34,647 bases of DNA from a virus, in the IMG/VR virus record IMGVR_UViG_3300017708_003351, positions 1 to 34,647 of that record; one strand, 5' to 3'. The translations under genes were made by a program, and so were the position numbers. A model generated the notes under the pieces. That model had not been told where the DNA came from, did no database searches, and saw only the letters and a list, made by a program, of their open reading frames with translations. Below, one piece after another: positions 6,957 to 15,275 of the stretch (within the stretch, counting starts at the first letter, position 1; the number at the start of each line of letters is the position of its first letter).

Positions 6957-8432
6957 TTAGTTCTTTATTGTGCATATAAACTTAATAGTAGGTAAGTTTA
7001 TGTATGTTGGTGTATTTCTGATAATAGGCTGTGGTGGAGAATCTGATGTATAACCATCAATAACTGAGCCGTTATAATTAATAAAGTGTGATTTAATCAT
7101 TTCTTCATATCTATTATTTTCTGCTTTGTTTTGAGTTAGATTCGTCCAAAAAGTAATAGCTGTTTGTGAGTTAGCTGATGTATTCCATGCTAAACCACCA
7201 CCTACGTTTAGATAATCAACTGGGCCACCTAATGCCATAGTTCCTGTAAAGCCCCATAGATTATTAAATCCTTGTTTTAAGTGATATCCAAAAGTCGTAT
7301 TAACGTTTATATCTTCACCATCTGGCCCATCGATAGGGTTATCAAGATCTTGAACAATCAATAACATATTAGTATCAGCTGCTAATCCTGCACCTCCTGT
7401 GGCATCCAAAACTTCTGATTTATCAAAAGGTAATGCCCAAAGCGCAGAATCAAAGCTGTGATTTACTACAGTTCCATTAAACCCAAAACTATTAGGTTGA
7501 GCTCCACCTATAGCAATAGGAAACAATTCTGTATATGGAGCAACTGTTGTTAGATTATCAAAATCAACCTCAGTATTTGCAGGCCAGTTATTATTAGCTG
7601 TTGCGCTTAAGTGAATACGCGCTCTAACTTTATGGATATTATTACCGACGAATGCTGCTAATCCCTGAAGTGAAAGGGTTGGTTGCCCTCCAACTAATGG
7701 TGAGTTATCTGTAGCAGCTGGGTCGTTTAGGCCATTTTTAAGAATGTTATCAAGCGCACTTTCCAAAGCAAAGAATGGGCCTCTTAAACCATTTGATATT
7801 AAATCAGCGATTCTAATGCTTGCAAAGTAGTTATTAAACAAATAGTTTGTTGTAATAGTTTGTGGTGTAACTCTATTCTGCCCTGTGTTTATATCCACAG
7901 AAACCAACCAACCATCTGCTTTTATTGAACCTATTTTCTTGTATTCATAAGATCCAACTGCTGAAGGTGTTGAAAGAGCAGCTTTAATATCCATAGTTTG
8001 CACTGTTCGAGTATCAACATCTTGTTGTATTGAGGCTTGATTTATTGGGCTCCAAAAGTTTCTTGTTTCATTTGCAGTCGATTCATCAGCAACTCTTGCA
8101 TAAAGATTAACATCCTGAAAATCCGTCATTGCATTTTGATTAGCTGTGTAATATAAGTTTGCTAACGTATCCATTGATGAAAAATCTATTGCAATATCAG
8201 ATGTTTGCCTTAAAATCTTTCCCTGAAGAACACATCTAAAATCATTCAACACCAACGTTTCAGTAGATGATGAATATGATTTCCTCGTTATTCTTGATAG
8301 CGCACCGTTATTTTCTGCACCTAAAAGGCTTGAGATTACTTGTTCGTTATAATCAAACAAATGCGACTGAAGATTTTGCGCATCTGATAATATAAACTGT
8401 TCAAGTGAATAAAAATTTATTTTGTTTATCAT
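6957..8432 (-). CDS. Baseplate or tail structural protein, unassigned
   Basis: 491 aa. The N-terminus is MINKINFYSLEQFILSDAQN. It is mainly hydrophilic, rich in Asn, Thr, Ala and Gly, with no TM segment, signal peptide or catalytic motif that I can see. The first third has helical character; the rest looks beta-rich. It sits 17 bases downstream of the J-like (gp6-type) wedge gene and directly before the PKD fibre gene. In related phages that slot often holds a wedge protein linking the J-like protein to the fibres (a gp7/gp8/gp10-like role). That is inference from order only. It could also be a fibre-base or short-fibre protein. Confidence 0.7.
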   Translation of the reverse strand: MINKINFYSLEQFILSDAQNLQSHLFDYNEQVISSLLGAENNGALSRITRKSYSSSTETLVLNDFRCVLQGKILRQTSDIAIDFSSMDTLANLYYTANQNAMTDFQDVNLYARVADESTANETRNFWSPINQASIQQDVDTRTVQTMDIKAALSTPSAVGSYEYKKIGSIKADGWLVSVDINTGQNRVTPQTITTNYLFNNYFASIRIADLISNGLRGPFFALESALDNILKNGLNDPAATDNSPLVGGQPTLSLQGLAAFVGNNIHKVRARIHLSATANNNWPANTEVDFDNLTTVAPYTELFPIAIGGAQPNSFGFNGTVVNHSFDSALWALPFDKSEVLDATGGAGLAADTNMLLIVQDLDNPIDGPDGEDINVNTTFGYHLKQGFNNLWGFTGTMALGGPVDYLNVGGGLAWNTSANSQTAITFWTNLTQNKAENNRYEEMIKSHFINYNGSVIDGYTSDSPPQPIIRNTPTYINLPTIKFICTIKN

Positions 8433-8449
8433 TTAAAACTCCGTTAATG

Positions 8450-9856
8450 TTATGACGACTGATTTGATGTTATAATATCTACAGCTCTTGCTCTAAGAAC
8501 TCTTCTGTTTGAGCCTGGGTATATTATACCAAGTTTGTTTGTTGTATTTTTCACATATAGTTCAACGCCTCTAACTGGAGAAGCATCTTGTATTGCTCGA
8601 GCAAGCTGTGAAGGATAAAGCGCAACACCTATTCCAAGATTATTTATAAAGTTTAGAGTTGTTTTCTCAACTGCAGTTTTAACAGCAGGATAATTTGCAT
8701 CTGTAGCAACGTATATACCTATTGATAAACCAATGTATTTAACATCTGGCGCTTCAACTTTAACACGTGTTCCAGCAGCTCTAAATCCTGTGAGAATACT
8801 TGCTCTATTTGGATTACCTTCTATTTCACTTTGAAGTTCTGCAATAGCACCTCTATAAACATCGTAATTTTGTATGCTCCAAACATCACCTTCTTGTAAA
8901 AACGTTGGGTCGTTAAAAAATATTAAACCTCGTTCTGGTATTGATGTATAAGAGCTTTCTCCTATAAGCACAGGAACTCCGCCTCGTGATATAGTTAGTT
9001 GGCCTTCTGATGCTTTGATAACATCAGTTGCAGGACGTTCGTGTTGTATCATATCACAGCCACCAGCAGGAACTGTATCTGTATATGTTGTTCCCGGCAC
9101 AGCCATGTTTGATAATCCACTACCATCATCAACAATAAGCTCAGAATAACCCAGTTTTTCAGGATTTTCCCATACCTTTGCAAACTTAAACGAGGTTCCA
9201 TTACTATCAATGAAGTTTAAACCTAAAAACTCTATAGCTTCTTTTTGTGAGCGACCTAAACTTCTAATGTATCTTAGTGCTCTATCTCTTAAACTATTAT
9301 CTTCTTCTTCATCAATACCATTTGTAAGTGGCTGAAGATTCTCAACTTTAATAACTTCAGAAGGCATTGTTGCTATTGTATCTATATTACCTGCATCTGC
9401 ATTGCCTATTAATCCACCAGTTGTTGCAACAATATAAACTCCATCAATATCATCATCACCTGCTGGGATAATATAATCTAATGCTGTTTCATACGTTGTT
9501 CCATCTGAACTTCTACTAACTCGAGAGCCAGCTGGGATTAATAAATCTTGTGCTTGAGCCAGAATAGTTATTTTTAATACAGCACCAGCAGCTCTTGCAG
9601 ATTTCTTTCTTGATATACCAACGGGTGGTAAATCAGCAACTCTTTCATCTAAATCAATGCCGGTTGCACTATTGATATTGAAGCTTTCTCTAACATTATA
9701 CATACGAGCTTCTGTATTGCCGATTTCTGTTGCTAAAGCTTGAAGTATAATATGTAATGTGCTACCAACTTGCACATCATTTAAATCAGTTCGGGCAACT
9801 ACCTTAGAAGTTAGCTCTCTAAGAATTTGGCCGTTTGTTCTCGGTGTAAATGCCAT
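8450..9856 (-). CDS. Baseplate J-like wedge protein (gp6-type)
   Basis: 468 aa. It has the hallmarks of the baseplate J family (phage P2 J, T4 gp6 core). The N-terminal helix holds TNGQILRELTSKVVARTDLN, followed by the GIDLDERVADLPPVGISRKK region and the beta domain (LLIPAGSRVSRSSDGTTYET), then GLIGNADAGNIDTIATMPSEV. The helical EEDNSLRDRALRYIRSLGRSQKEAIE segment (about 185-215) precedes an Ig-like C-terminal half ending with GIGVALYPSQLARAIQDASPVRGVELYV. J-like proteins form the ring of the baseplate wedge around the hub. It follows the LysM/gp25 fusion, consistent with the wedge order gp53/gp25/gp6. The ATG at 9856 is preceded by GAGGAGATT. Confidence 0.92.
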   Translation of the reverse strand: MAFTPRTNGQILRELTSKVVARTDLNDVQVGSTLHIILQALATEIGNTEARMYNVRESFNINSATGIDLDERVADLPPVGISRKKSARAAGAVLKITILAQAQDLLIPAGSRVSRSSDGTTYETALDYIIPAGDDDIDGVYIVATTGGLIGNADAGNIDTIATMPSEVIKVENLQPLTNGIDEEEDNSLRDRALRYIRSLGRSQKEAIEFLGLNFIDSNGTSFKFAKVWENPEKLGYSELIVDDGSGLSNMAVPGTTYTDTVPAGGCDMIQHERPATDVIKASEGQLTISRGGVPVLIGESSYTSIPERGLIFFNDPTFLQEGDVWSIQNYDVYRGAIAELQSEIEGNPNRASILTGFRAAGTRVKVEAPDVKYIGLSIGIYVATDANYPAVKTAVEKTTLNFINNLGIGVALYPSQLARAIQDASPVRGVELYVKNTTNKLGIIYPGSNRRVLRARAVDIITSNQSS

Positions 9857-9872
9857 TTGTTTTTAATCTCCT

Positions 9873-9890
9873 CATATATTAGTATATATT
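9873..9890 (-). promoter_or_regulatory. AT-rich TATATACTAATA motif upstream of the J-like gene
   Basis: In the 69-base spacer before the J-like gene the minus strand reads AATATATACTAATATATG, with GGTTAAAAAT directly upstream. Similar TATATA-x-TA-x-TA cores stand upstream of the sheath, chaperone, scaffold and large-fibre genes. It is a candidate late promoter (-10 type). The AT-rich base composition makes chance matches possible. Confidence 0.35.
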
Positions 9891-9925
9891 ATTTTTAACC
9901 TCATTTTGAAGTTATTTTAACATTT

Positions 9926-11860
9926 TTATGCGCCAGGTATAGGCGCTGTAACTTGCATAGTATCATTATCAACAAGTTTAACGTTCATTGTTATAACAAG
10001 CCTATCATCTACTTGCTCAATAACTATATTATTTACATCAACAATACGAGGGTTTGCAATAACAGCTTCTCGAATAACAGCAGCTGCATAAACTGGATCA
10101 TCAATTGTAACGTTTTTAACACCAAAAGAAGGGTATAAACATACATCACCTTCATTAGTAAATAAAATATTTTTTATAGTTTGTTTAATATTTTCTCTTC
10201 CACCCACTAACTCAATATCACCTGAAATGTTGTTAAACTCTAAATCATCTATTTCACACTGTATATCAGTTGAATGGTAATCACCTAAAGGTGCAAACGG
10301 GTTCATTCTTTTTTGCATTCCTTCGAGTGGAATATAAATCTTATCACCTATTTCTGGGAAGTTTCCGTTAGCCATTCGCCTAAAATCTCTCCAACCATTT
10401 AAATCTTTTATTTCTTCAGCAACTGTATCTGTTTGAAAATATTTTAAAGATATTCTTCTTAAATCATCATCTTTTTGCAGAGTATGAACATATCTTGGAA
10501 CATTTTTTGAAAATCCAGTTCCTGCTGCAGAAATACCGGCACCTTTTGTTAATGCTGAAAGATTACTCTCATTACTCAAGTATTCTCCTAATACATATTT
10601 ATTGCCAGCTTTATTTCTTCTTCTGTTTTCAAAATAGTTTCTATCAACACTTTTTCTTGCTATTTGTGAAGTATTTTTTATTATGTTTGAAATAGCAGTA
10701 AAGTTTGCAAACTCATGAAACTCTTGCTCAGATTCAGGCTCAGGAGGTTCAATATCTGCTTCTTTGTGTGTAACTATTGCTTGTTTCTGTATTTCTAAAA
10801 TAGCTTGATTTTGTGGATATGCATTAGCATCTTCTGCTGCCACTTCTTCAGCTGTTAAACCAAGGCTTGCACCTAATAAACCTGCAGATGCTTGAAGATT
10901 TTCAATAGAGCTATTTATCGGCCCACCACTTCTAAAGGTATCAATAACTTCATTAAAATCTGAAACTATGCCACCGATATTTGTTAGTAATCCACCAGTT
11001 GAGTTCATTAGATTAGCAATAACTTTAGAAACATCTTTTATCTGTGATATTGAATCTCTAAATCCATCAACGTAATCATTACTTACATTATTAACAGCGT
11101 TATCAAGCAACTGAACGTATCCTAATGCGGCTCCTACTGTGCTATCTACACCATCTAAAACTCCAAGAATAGCTGGGTAATCTTTCGTTAAGTAAGCAAA
11201 ATCATATGCTTTGAATTGAATAGAGTATTGAAAATCAAATCTATTTGTATTTGCATCACGACCATAGTTAAATGCCATCGGCTCAACTATAAAATGTGCA
11301 TCTTCATCAATACATCTTAAAACCATATGTAATCCACCAGGGCCTGTGCCGCCGGTTATATTCATTGAACCATCAACTACTCTGTAAGCATCTCTTGTTC
11401 TTAGATTAGATGTTTGGCCAAATTCTAATGCTGCAGTTTCAACATAATGTTTAAGCATTTCATCAAACTCTTTAAAGATTGTGATTGCGTCTTGAAACAT
11501 TACTCCACCATCTCTATTATATCCTCCTCTGCTATCTAATCCTGTTCTACCTGAAATAGTTATTTGATGTTCTTTATGTTGTGATATCTCTCTAAATGTT
11601 CCAGTTAAAGTATGTGTTAAACGTATTGGGTTTGCTCTACCTATTTGAACGTTTGATGGATCAATCGGAAAAGCTGTTGTAAAGATTATACCAGTTGCGT
11701 CTCTAACTTCTAAGTAATATTTAGCAGGGATTCGTAATAAACCATACGCTCCACCCATTCCAAAAGGTGGTGTTATACCAGCAACATAAGCTCTTGAGTA
11801 TCTTGACGAAAAACCTTTTATTGCATCTAAAAAACCTTTCGCAGGGTTATAGTTCGACAT
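9926..11860 (-). CDS. Baseplate protein: tail domain + LysM + gp25-like fusion
   Basis: 644 aa. Residues 1-330 form a beta-rich N-terminal part (YYLEVRDATGIIF...GTFREISQHKEHQITISGR, later FQYSIQFKAYDFAYL) like tail proteins carrying LysM. The acidic linker 365-382 (EADIEPPEPESEQE) separates it from the rest. A LysM domain follows at 457-512 (YVHTLQKDDDLRRISLKYF ... GDKIYIPLEG). Residues 532-640 match the gp25-like wedge fold: REN-IKQTIKNILFTNEGDVCLYPSFG and VIREAVIANPRI, with an NPR triplet where T4 gp25 has EPR. In T4, gp53 (LysM-bearing) and gp25 are separate wedge proteins that contact each other; here they seem fused. It lies between the spike and the J-like gene. LysM and gp25-like assignments are strong; the N-terminal part is less certain. 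Confidence 0.85.
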   Translation of the reverse strand: MSNYNPAKGFLDAIKGFSSRYSRAYVAGITPPFGMGGAYGLLRIPAKYYLEVRDATGIIFTTAFPIDPSNVQIGRANPIRLTHTLTGTFREISQHKEHQITISGRTGLDSRGGYNRDGGVMFQDAITIFKEFDEMLKHYVETAALEFGQTSNLRTRDAYRVVDGSMNITGGTGPGGLHMVLRCIDEDAHFIVEPMAFNYGRDANTNRFDFQYSIQFKAYDFAYLTKDYPAILGVLDGVDSTVGAALGYVQLLDNAVNNVSNDYVDGFRDSISQIKDVSKVIANLMNSTGGLLTNIGGIVSDFNEVIDTFRSGGPINSSIENLQASAGLLGASLGLTAEEVAAEDANAYPQNQAILEIQKQAIVTHKEADIEPPEPESEQEFHEFANFTAISNIIKNTSQIARKSVDRNYFENRRRNKAGNKYVLGEYLSNESNLSALTKGAGISAAGTGFSKNVPRYVHTLQKDDDLRRISLKYFQTDTVAEEIKDLNGWRDFRRMANGNFPEIGDKIYIPLEGMQKRMNPFAPLGDYHSTDIQCEIDDLEFNNISGDIELVGGRENIKQTIKNILFTNEGDVCLYPSFGVKNVTIDDPVYAAAVIREAVIANPRIVDVNNIVIEQVDDRLVITMNVKLVDNDTMQVTAPIPGA

Positions 11861-11868
11861 TATTTCTC

Positions 11869-12711
11869 CTATGGTATCTTTATATTTAGATTTAAATTAC
11901 CTTCAGCTTGAGTTTTAGTTTGAGCTGAAGTTGTTGTTAAAGCTGTTGCAGCAGTTGAAGCAGTTGATGTTATGTTTGCTGCTGCTGCAGCATCTTGTTC
12001 GGCAGCTGCTGTTTCTGATGCTGCTAATACTGCATTGCCTGCTCCGGTTGCTGTTGCTGCTGCTGCGGTATGAACGCCTGCTGCTGCCGTTGCTGCTGCA
12101 CTTGAATAAGGTGCTTGTGCTCCTATTGCTGCGCTGTTTGCATTTACTTTAGCTTCTAATAGTGCAAGGTATGAAAATAGAGTATCTATAAACTGTTGGC
12201 CATTCAGAGGATTATCTATAGTTGCTCCGCCTTTTGAAATACGAAACACAGAGTTATCCCCGTTTAGTTGTAATCTTGCATCTTGATTGGTATTAAGGAT
12301 AAGCCCATTAAGTTTTGCTAACGTCATTTCTGAGTTATAGTTTGATACGACGTAATCACTTGTTGAATACTCAATAACATCACTATCTGCATCTGTTGCA
12401 ACTGTTTGCTCTGAAATAACATCAACGTCGTTTGGTTTAAACTGGCTTCCTATAACCATAGGCTCACCTTCTGCTGGAGTAAATATAACTACTTGATTAT
12501 CTACCTCAACAGGCAAATTACCCCAAGTATTCATTCCTCCACCAACCGGCAATAAAACAAAAACTTCTATATAAACTTCACCTCTATCATCAACGCAATC
12601 AACAAAAACTTTATTTGTATCTTCATCTATTGAAACATCAGTTATCTGTGCATTTATAAATGAAGCTTTTTTACCAGCAAAAACAAAAGGCTTATCACTA
12701 ATATTAAACAT
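11869..12711 (-). CDS. Baseplate central spike protein (OB-fold)
   Basis: 280 aa. Residues about 12-95 look like the OB-fold of phage spike proteins (gpV / T4 gp5 N-terminus): ASFINAQITDVSIDED, GMNTWGNLPVEVDNQVVIFTPAEGEPMVIGS. A short beta-strand region follows (about 130-165: NSEMTLAKLNGLILNTNQDARLQLNG), then a helix. Residues about 198-270 are an Ala/Thr-rich low-complexity tail (AAATAAAGVHTAAAATATG). I do not see the long beta-helix or the HxH iron-binding apex of classic spikes, nor a lysozyme domain as in gp5. Its ATG shares one base with the stop of the hub gene (TAATG), indicating coupled translation. It would sit at the centre of the baseplate under the hub. Confidence 0.8.
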   Translation of the reverse strand: MFNISDKPFVFAGKKASFINAQITDVSIDEDTNKVFVDCVDDRGEVYIEVFVLLPVGGGMNTWGNLPVEVDNQVVIFTPAEGEPMVIGSQFKPNDVDVISEQTVATDADSDVIEYSTSDYVVSNYNSEMTLAKLNGLILNTNQDARLQLNGDNSVFRISKGGATIDNPLNGQQFIDTLFSYLALLEAKVNANSAAIGAQAPYSSAAATAAAGVHTAAAATATGAGNAVLAASETAAAEQDAAAAANITSTASTAATALTTTSAQTKTQAEGNLNLNIKIP

Positions 12712-15275
12712 TATTTATTCCCTACTGCTTTTTCAACGAATCTAACTTCTGGCATAATCGGTGGGAGTTTATGCCAACTCCCTCTACTGAAGTTTATGGT
12801 TGTTCTTTCCATCTTATGGCCTCTAAAATCAACAGATTGATTATGTGATATGCTGTCGATGTAAAAGAAGAAAACATTTTCTGTGCCTCCTAATGTATTA
12901 TAGTTGCCAAACTTATAAGCAGCTTGAGTTGGATCTGAATAATCATTGCTGCCGCCTGGAACTCTTCCATTTTTTGAAGCACCTCGACCTGCAACTTCTT
13001 GATATCTATCTGAACCTATCTGTGAAATAACTTCATCTGAGCCTTCGCCGAATGGTCGTAAAAACATATAACCCCATTTACCTGGGCCCCAATCTGCGCT
13101 TCCCTGAAAGTTGCATGTTAAACTTCCTTGTGCATATCTATTACCATTACCATATGTTAAATACATTTCTTCAGCAAAAGCAGTATTTATTTTTTTATGT
13201 AGTAATCTTGCTGCTGAGTTTTTACCACCTTTAGCAGCTGCTGCTGCTGTTGGCAGTTTATCACCGTTTTTCTTTCTAACATTAAAATACGGATATGTGC
13301 CTTCGAATAAACGTAAGCCATATTTATATGCATCGTATATATCAATAATAGGTGATGATAAAACACCTGTTTCAAAACCTGATCTGTTTGTTAAAAGAGA
13401 ACTTTCAATATACGTTCCGTTTATTCTATTAGCTTCTACCCAAGTTGCATTAAAATCAAAAACATTATCACCACTCAAAGGTAATAAAGAGTTTTGTAAT
13501 AACTCATCTGTTTTAATTGAAACATTGCTTTTTACTGAATCATCTTCAGCTGATAAAGGATATTGGATTGGGTATATAGCTTCTGCATCATAGCTTTCAA
13601 CAAAAGATGAATACTGTTTATTTAAAAAATCTTTGTTTAGCTGTGTATTCCAGTGCCGAGGTTTTATTCTATATATTAGCGTTGGTTGAGCACCTAATGC
13701 TTTTGTTATGCGCCCACGAGGTTTAAATGCTGTGGTTCCTTCTGAAACTAATGTATCTTTTCCTTCAACTTTTCTAATCTCACCTGTAACATCACTTTGT
13801 AAATCTTCTTTATAAAAAGGTATTAACGTGGGTATCATCTCTATCATTCTATCATCAGAAACAAATGTGCCTATTACTCTATTCCAAGCAGATCCTCTTG
13901 TGTTTAAAGCACCCTGAAACTTTGTTATAAATCTTTGATATGGAGGTTTTTCTGGCAACATCTGATACCATATTGAGCTCTTTGGCACATCTGATTTTTT
14001 TGTTGCAACTACGATTATATCACCTATTCTATCACCAAGTAAAGTATTATTCATACCACCAGTTCTTGATGAACGTGGAGATGGGCCAGTTGTTGCATTC
14101 TCTACAGATGCATCTGCTTTTCCTCTTGCACCAGCTGCGCTTCCACCTGCTTTAGCTCTGGCTTTTGCTCTTGCAATGATTTCTTTACGTGATAAAAACC
14201 CAAGCTCTCTTCCTGCCATTGATGAAAGCATATCCATTGATTTAAAATATTGATATTGGCTTTGCATACTCATTAGAAATGCTGTGAATTGCATATCACC
14301 AGAAGTCGTCCAAGTGCTACCAGCTGATGTATTTGTTTGTTGATTACCTACACCTACTTGTGCTGCAACACCTTTGCTGATCGTGAGATGATATGCTTTT
14401 GATATTTTTACAAACTCTAACACACTCATTCCTACTGAAGGTGGCACTAACATATAACCAAAGTTTGTTATGAAGTTTTGTATTACTTCTTGAAAATCAT
14501 GTTCTGCAGAAGCAAAATCAGCCATCTCTTTAATGTGTTTTGCCCATTCTTTGCTCGACATAATAAAGTTTGATAAAAACTTCATTTCACTATTATTAGC
14601 AACAGATTCAGTTCCACCATCTTCAGATTTTTGCAAGTTTCCTGGCATAACAACATAGTTGCAGTTTCTTATAGGCTCAATAAAATCTCTTGCTTCAATT
14701 TGAACCTGTGCATAGTTATCTATTCCATCAACATTTGAAAATGTTTGCTGTATGCTTGTTATCATACCAAAAAAAGAAGTAGTTCTCGGTTTAACTTTAG
14801 ATTTTGTTATCTTTAAAGAACCATTATCTAACTTTTCATAAACAGAAGCTGTTTCTGTTTTCATATCTAATGATGCATAATGCCTAACTGTTATAAACTG
14901 GCCTGTTGTTATAGTATCAACTTCATCTGAAAATACTGTTCTCATTAATGCAAAAGGCATTTTCAAGGTTAAGCTAAGATTTCCGCCTTTTAAACCTTCA
15001 TTTCTTGAAACTGCAGTAATATAACTTGTTAAAGAAATAGGTATAGGAGAGCTCCACGTATGTAATAGATAAAAATCGTTTTTTGAATTTTTAGTTTCGT
15101 TATAAACTTCCTTTAATGAACGTGATATAACATTACGCATATTCTCTCTATTAGGTATAGTGTTTGTTTTTAACCTTGCAGATATCGTCATATCATTAAA
15201 CTCATAACTTTGAGATGCAGGTGCTGCTCCTGATGCTTTAATAGGAGTTCCTGCTGTTGAACCACCTGTTGCCAT
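12711..15275 (-). CDS. Baseplate hub protein
   Basis: 854 aa. It is large and beta-rich, without TM segments. Residues about 60-215 (FYLLHTWSSPIPISLTSYI; ITTGQFITVRHYAS; TTSFFGMITSIQQTF; YAQVQIEARDFIEPIRN) look like the hub/tube-like domain of gp27/gpD-type proteins, in which a domain with a duplicated tube fold sets the hub on the tail tube. A middle part is Ala/Gly-rich (RAKARAKAGGSAAGARGKAD). The C-terminal 200 residues carry a beta domain (GSADWGPGKWGYMFLRPFG; FFYIDSISHNQSVDFRGHKM). It is joined to the tape measure gene by a TAATG overlap at 15275 and to the spike gene by another at 12711. Order tape measure, hub, spike is standard for contractile tails. Confidence 0.8.
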   Translation of the reverse strand: MATGGSTAGTPIKASGAAPASQSYEFNDMTISARLKTNTIPNRENMRNVISRSLKEVYNETKNSKNDFYLLHTWSSPIPISLTSYITAVSRNEGLKGGNLSLTLKMPFALMRTVFSDEVDTITTGQFITVRHYASLDMKTETASVYEKLDNGSLKITKSKVKPRTTSFFGMITSIQQTFSNVDGIDNYAQVQIEARDFIEPIRNCNYVVMPGNLQKSEDGGTESVANNSEMKFLSNFIMSSKEWAKHIKEMADFASAEHDFQEVIQNFITNFGYMLVPPSVGMSVLEFVKISKAYHLTISKGVAAQVGVGNQQTNTSAGSTWTTSGDMQFTAFLMSMQSQYQYFKSMDMLSSMAGRELGFLSRKEIIARAKARAKAGGSAAGARGKADASVENATTGPSPRSSRTGGMNNTLLGDRIGDIIVVATKKSDVPKSSIWYQMLPEKPPYQRFITKFQGALNTRGSAWNRVIGTFVSDDRMIEMIPTLIPFYKEDLQSDVTGEIRKVEGKDTLVSEGTTAFKPRGRITKALGAQPTLIYRIKPRHWNTQLNKDFLNKQYSSFVESYDAEAIYPIQYPLSAEDDSVKSNVSIKTDELLQNSLLPLSGDNVFDFNATWVEANRINGTYIESSLLTNRSGFETGVLSSPIIDIYDAYKYGLRLFEGTYPYFNVRKKNGDKLPTAAAAAKGGKNSAARLLHKKINTAFAEEMYLTYGNGNRYAQGSLTCNFQGSADWGPGKWGYMFLRPFGEGSDEVISQIGSDRYQEVAGRGASKNGRVPGGSNDYSDPTQAAYKFGNYNTLGGTENVFFFYIDSISHNQSVDFRGHKMERTTINFSRGSWHKLPPIMPEVRFVEKAVGNK

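Noticed and set aside
9926-11860. Interpretation of the LysM protein as an endolysin
   Set aside because: No catalytic cell-wall domain is visible; the gp25-like C-terminus and the position make it a baseplate protein.
11931-12152. Leu-rich plus-strand frame that looks hydrophobic
   Set aside because: It is the antisense of GCT/GCA Ala codons in the spike's low-complexity tail.
13111-13593. 160-codon plus-strand open frame opposite the hub gene
   Set aside because: No promoter, no ribosome binding site and no recognisable domain; the minus-strand hub is a continuous, domain-bearing protein.
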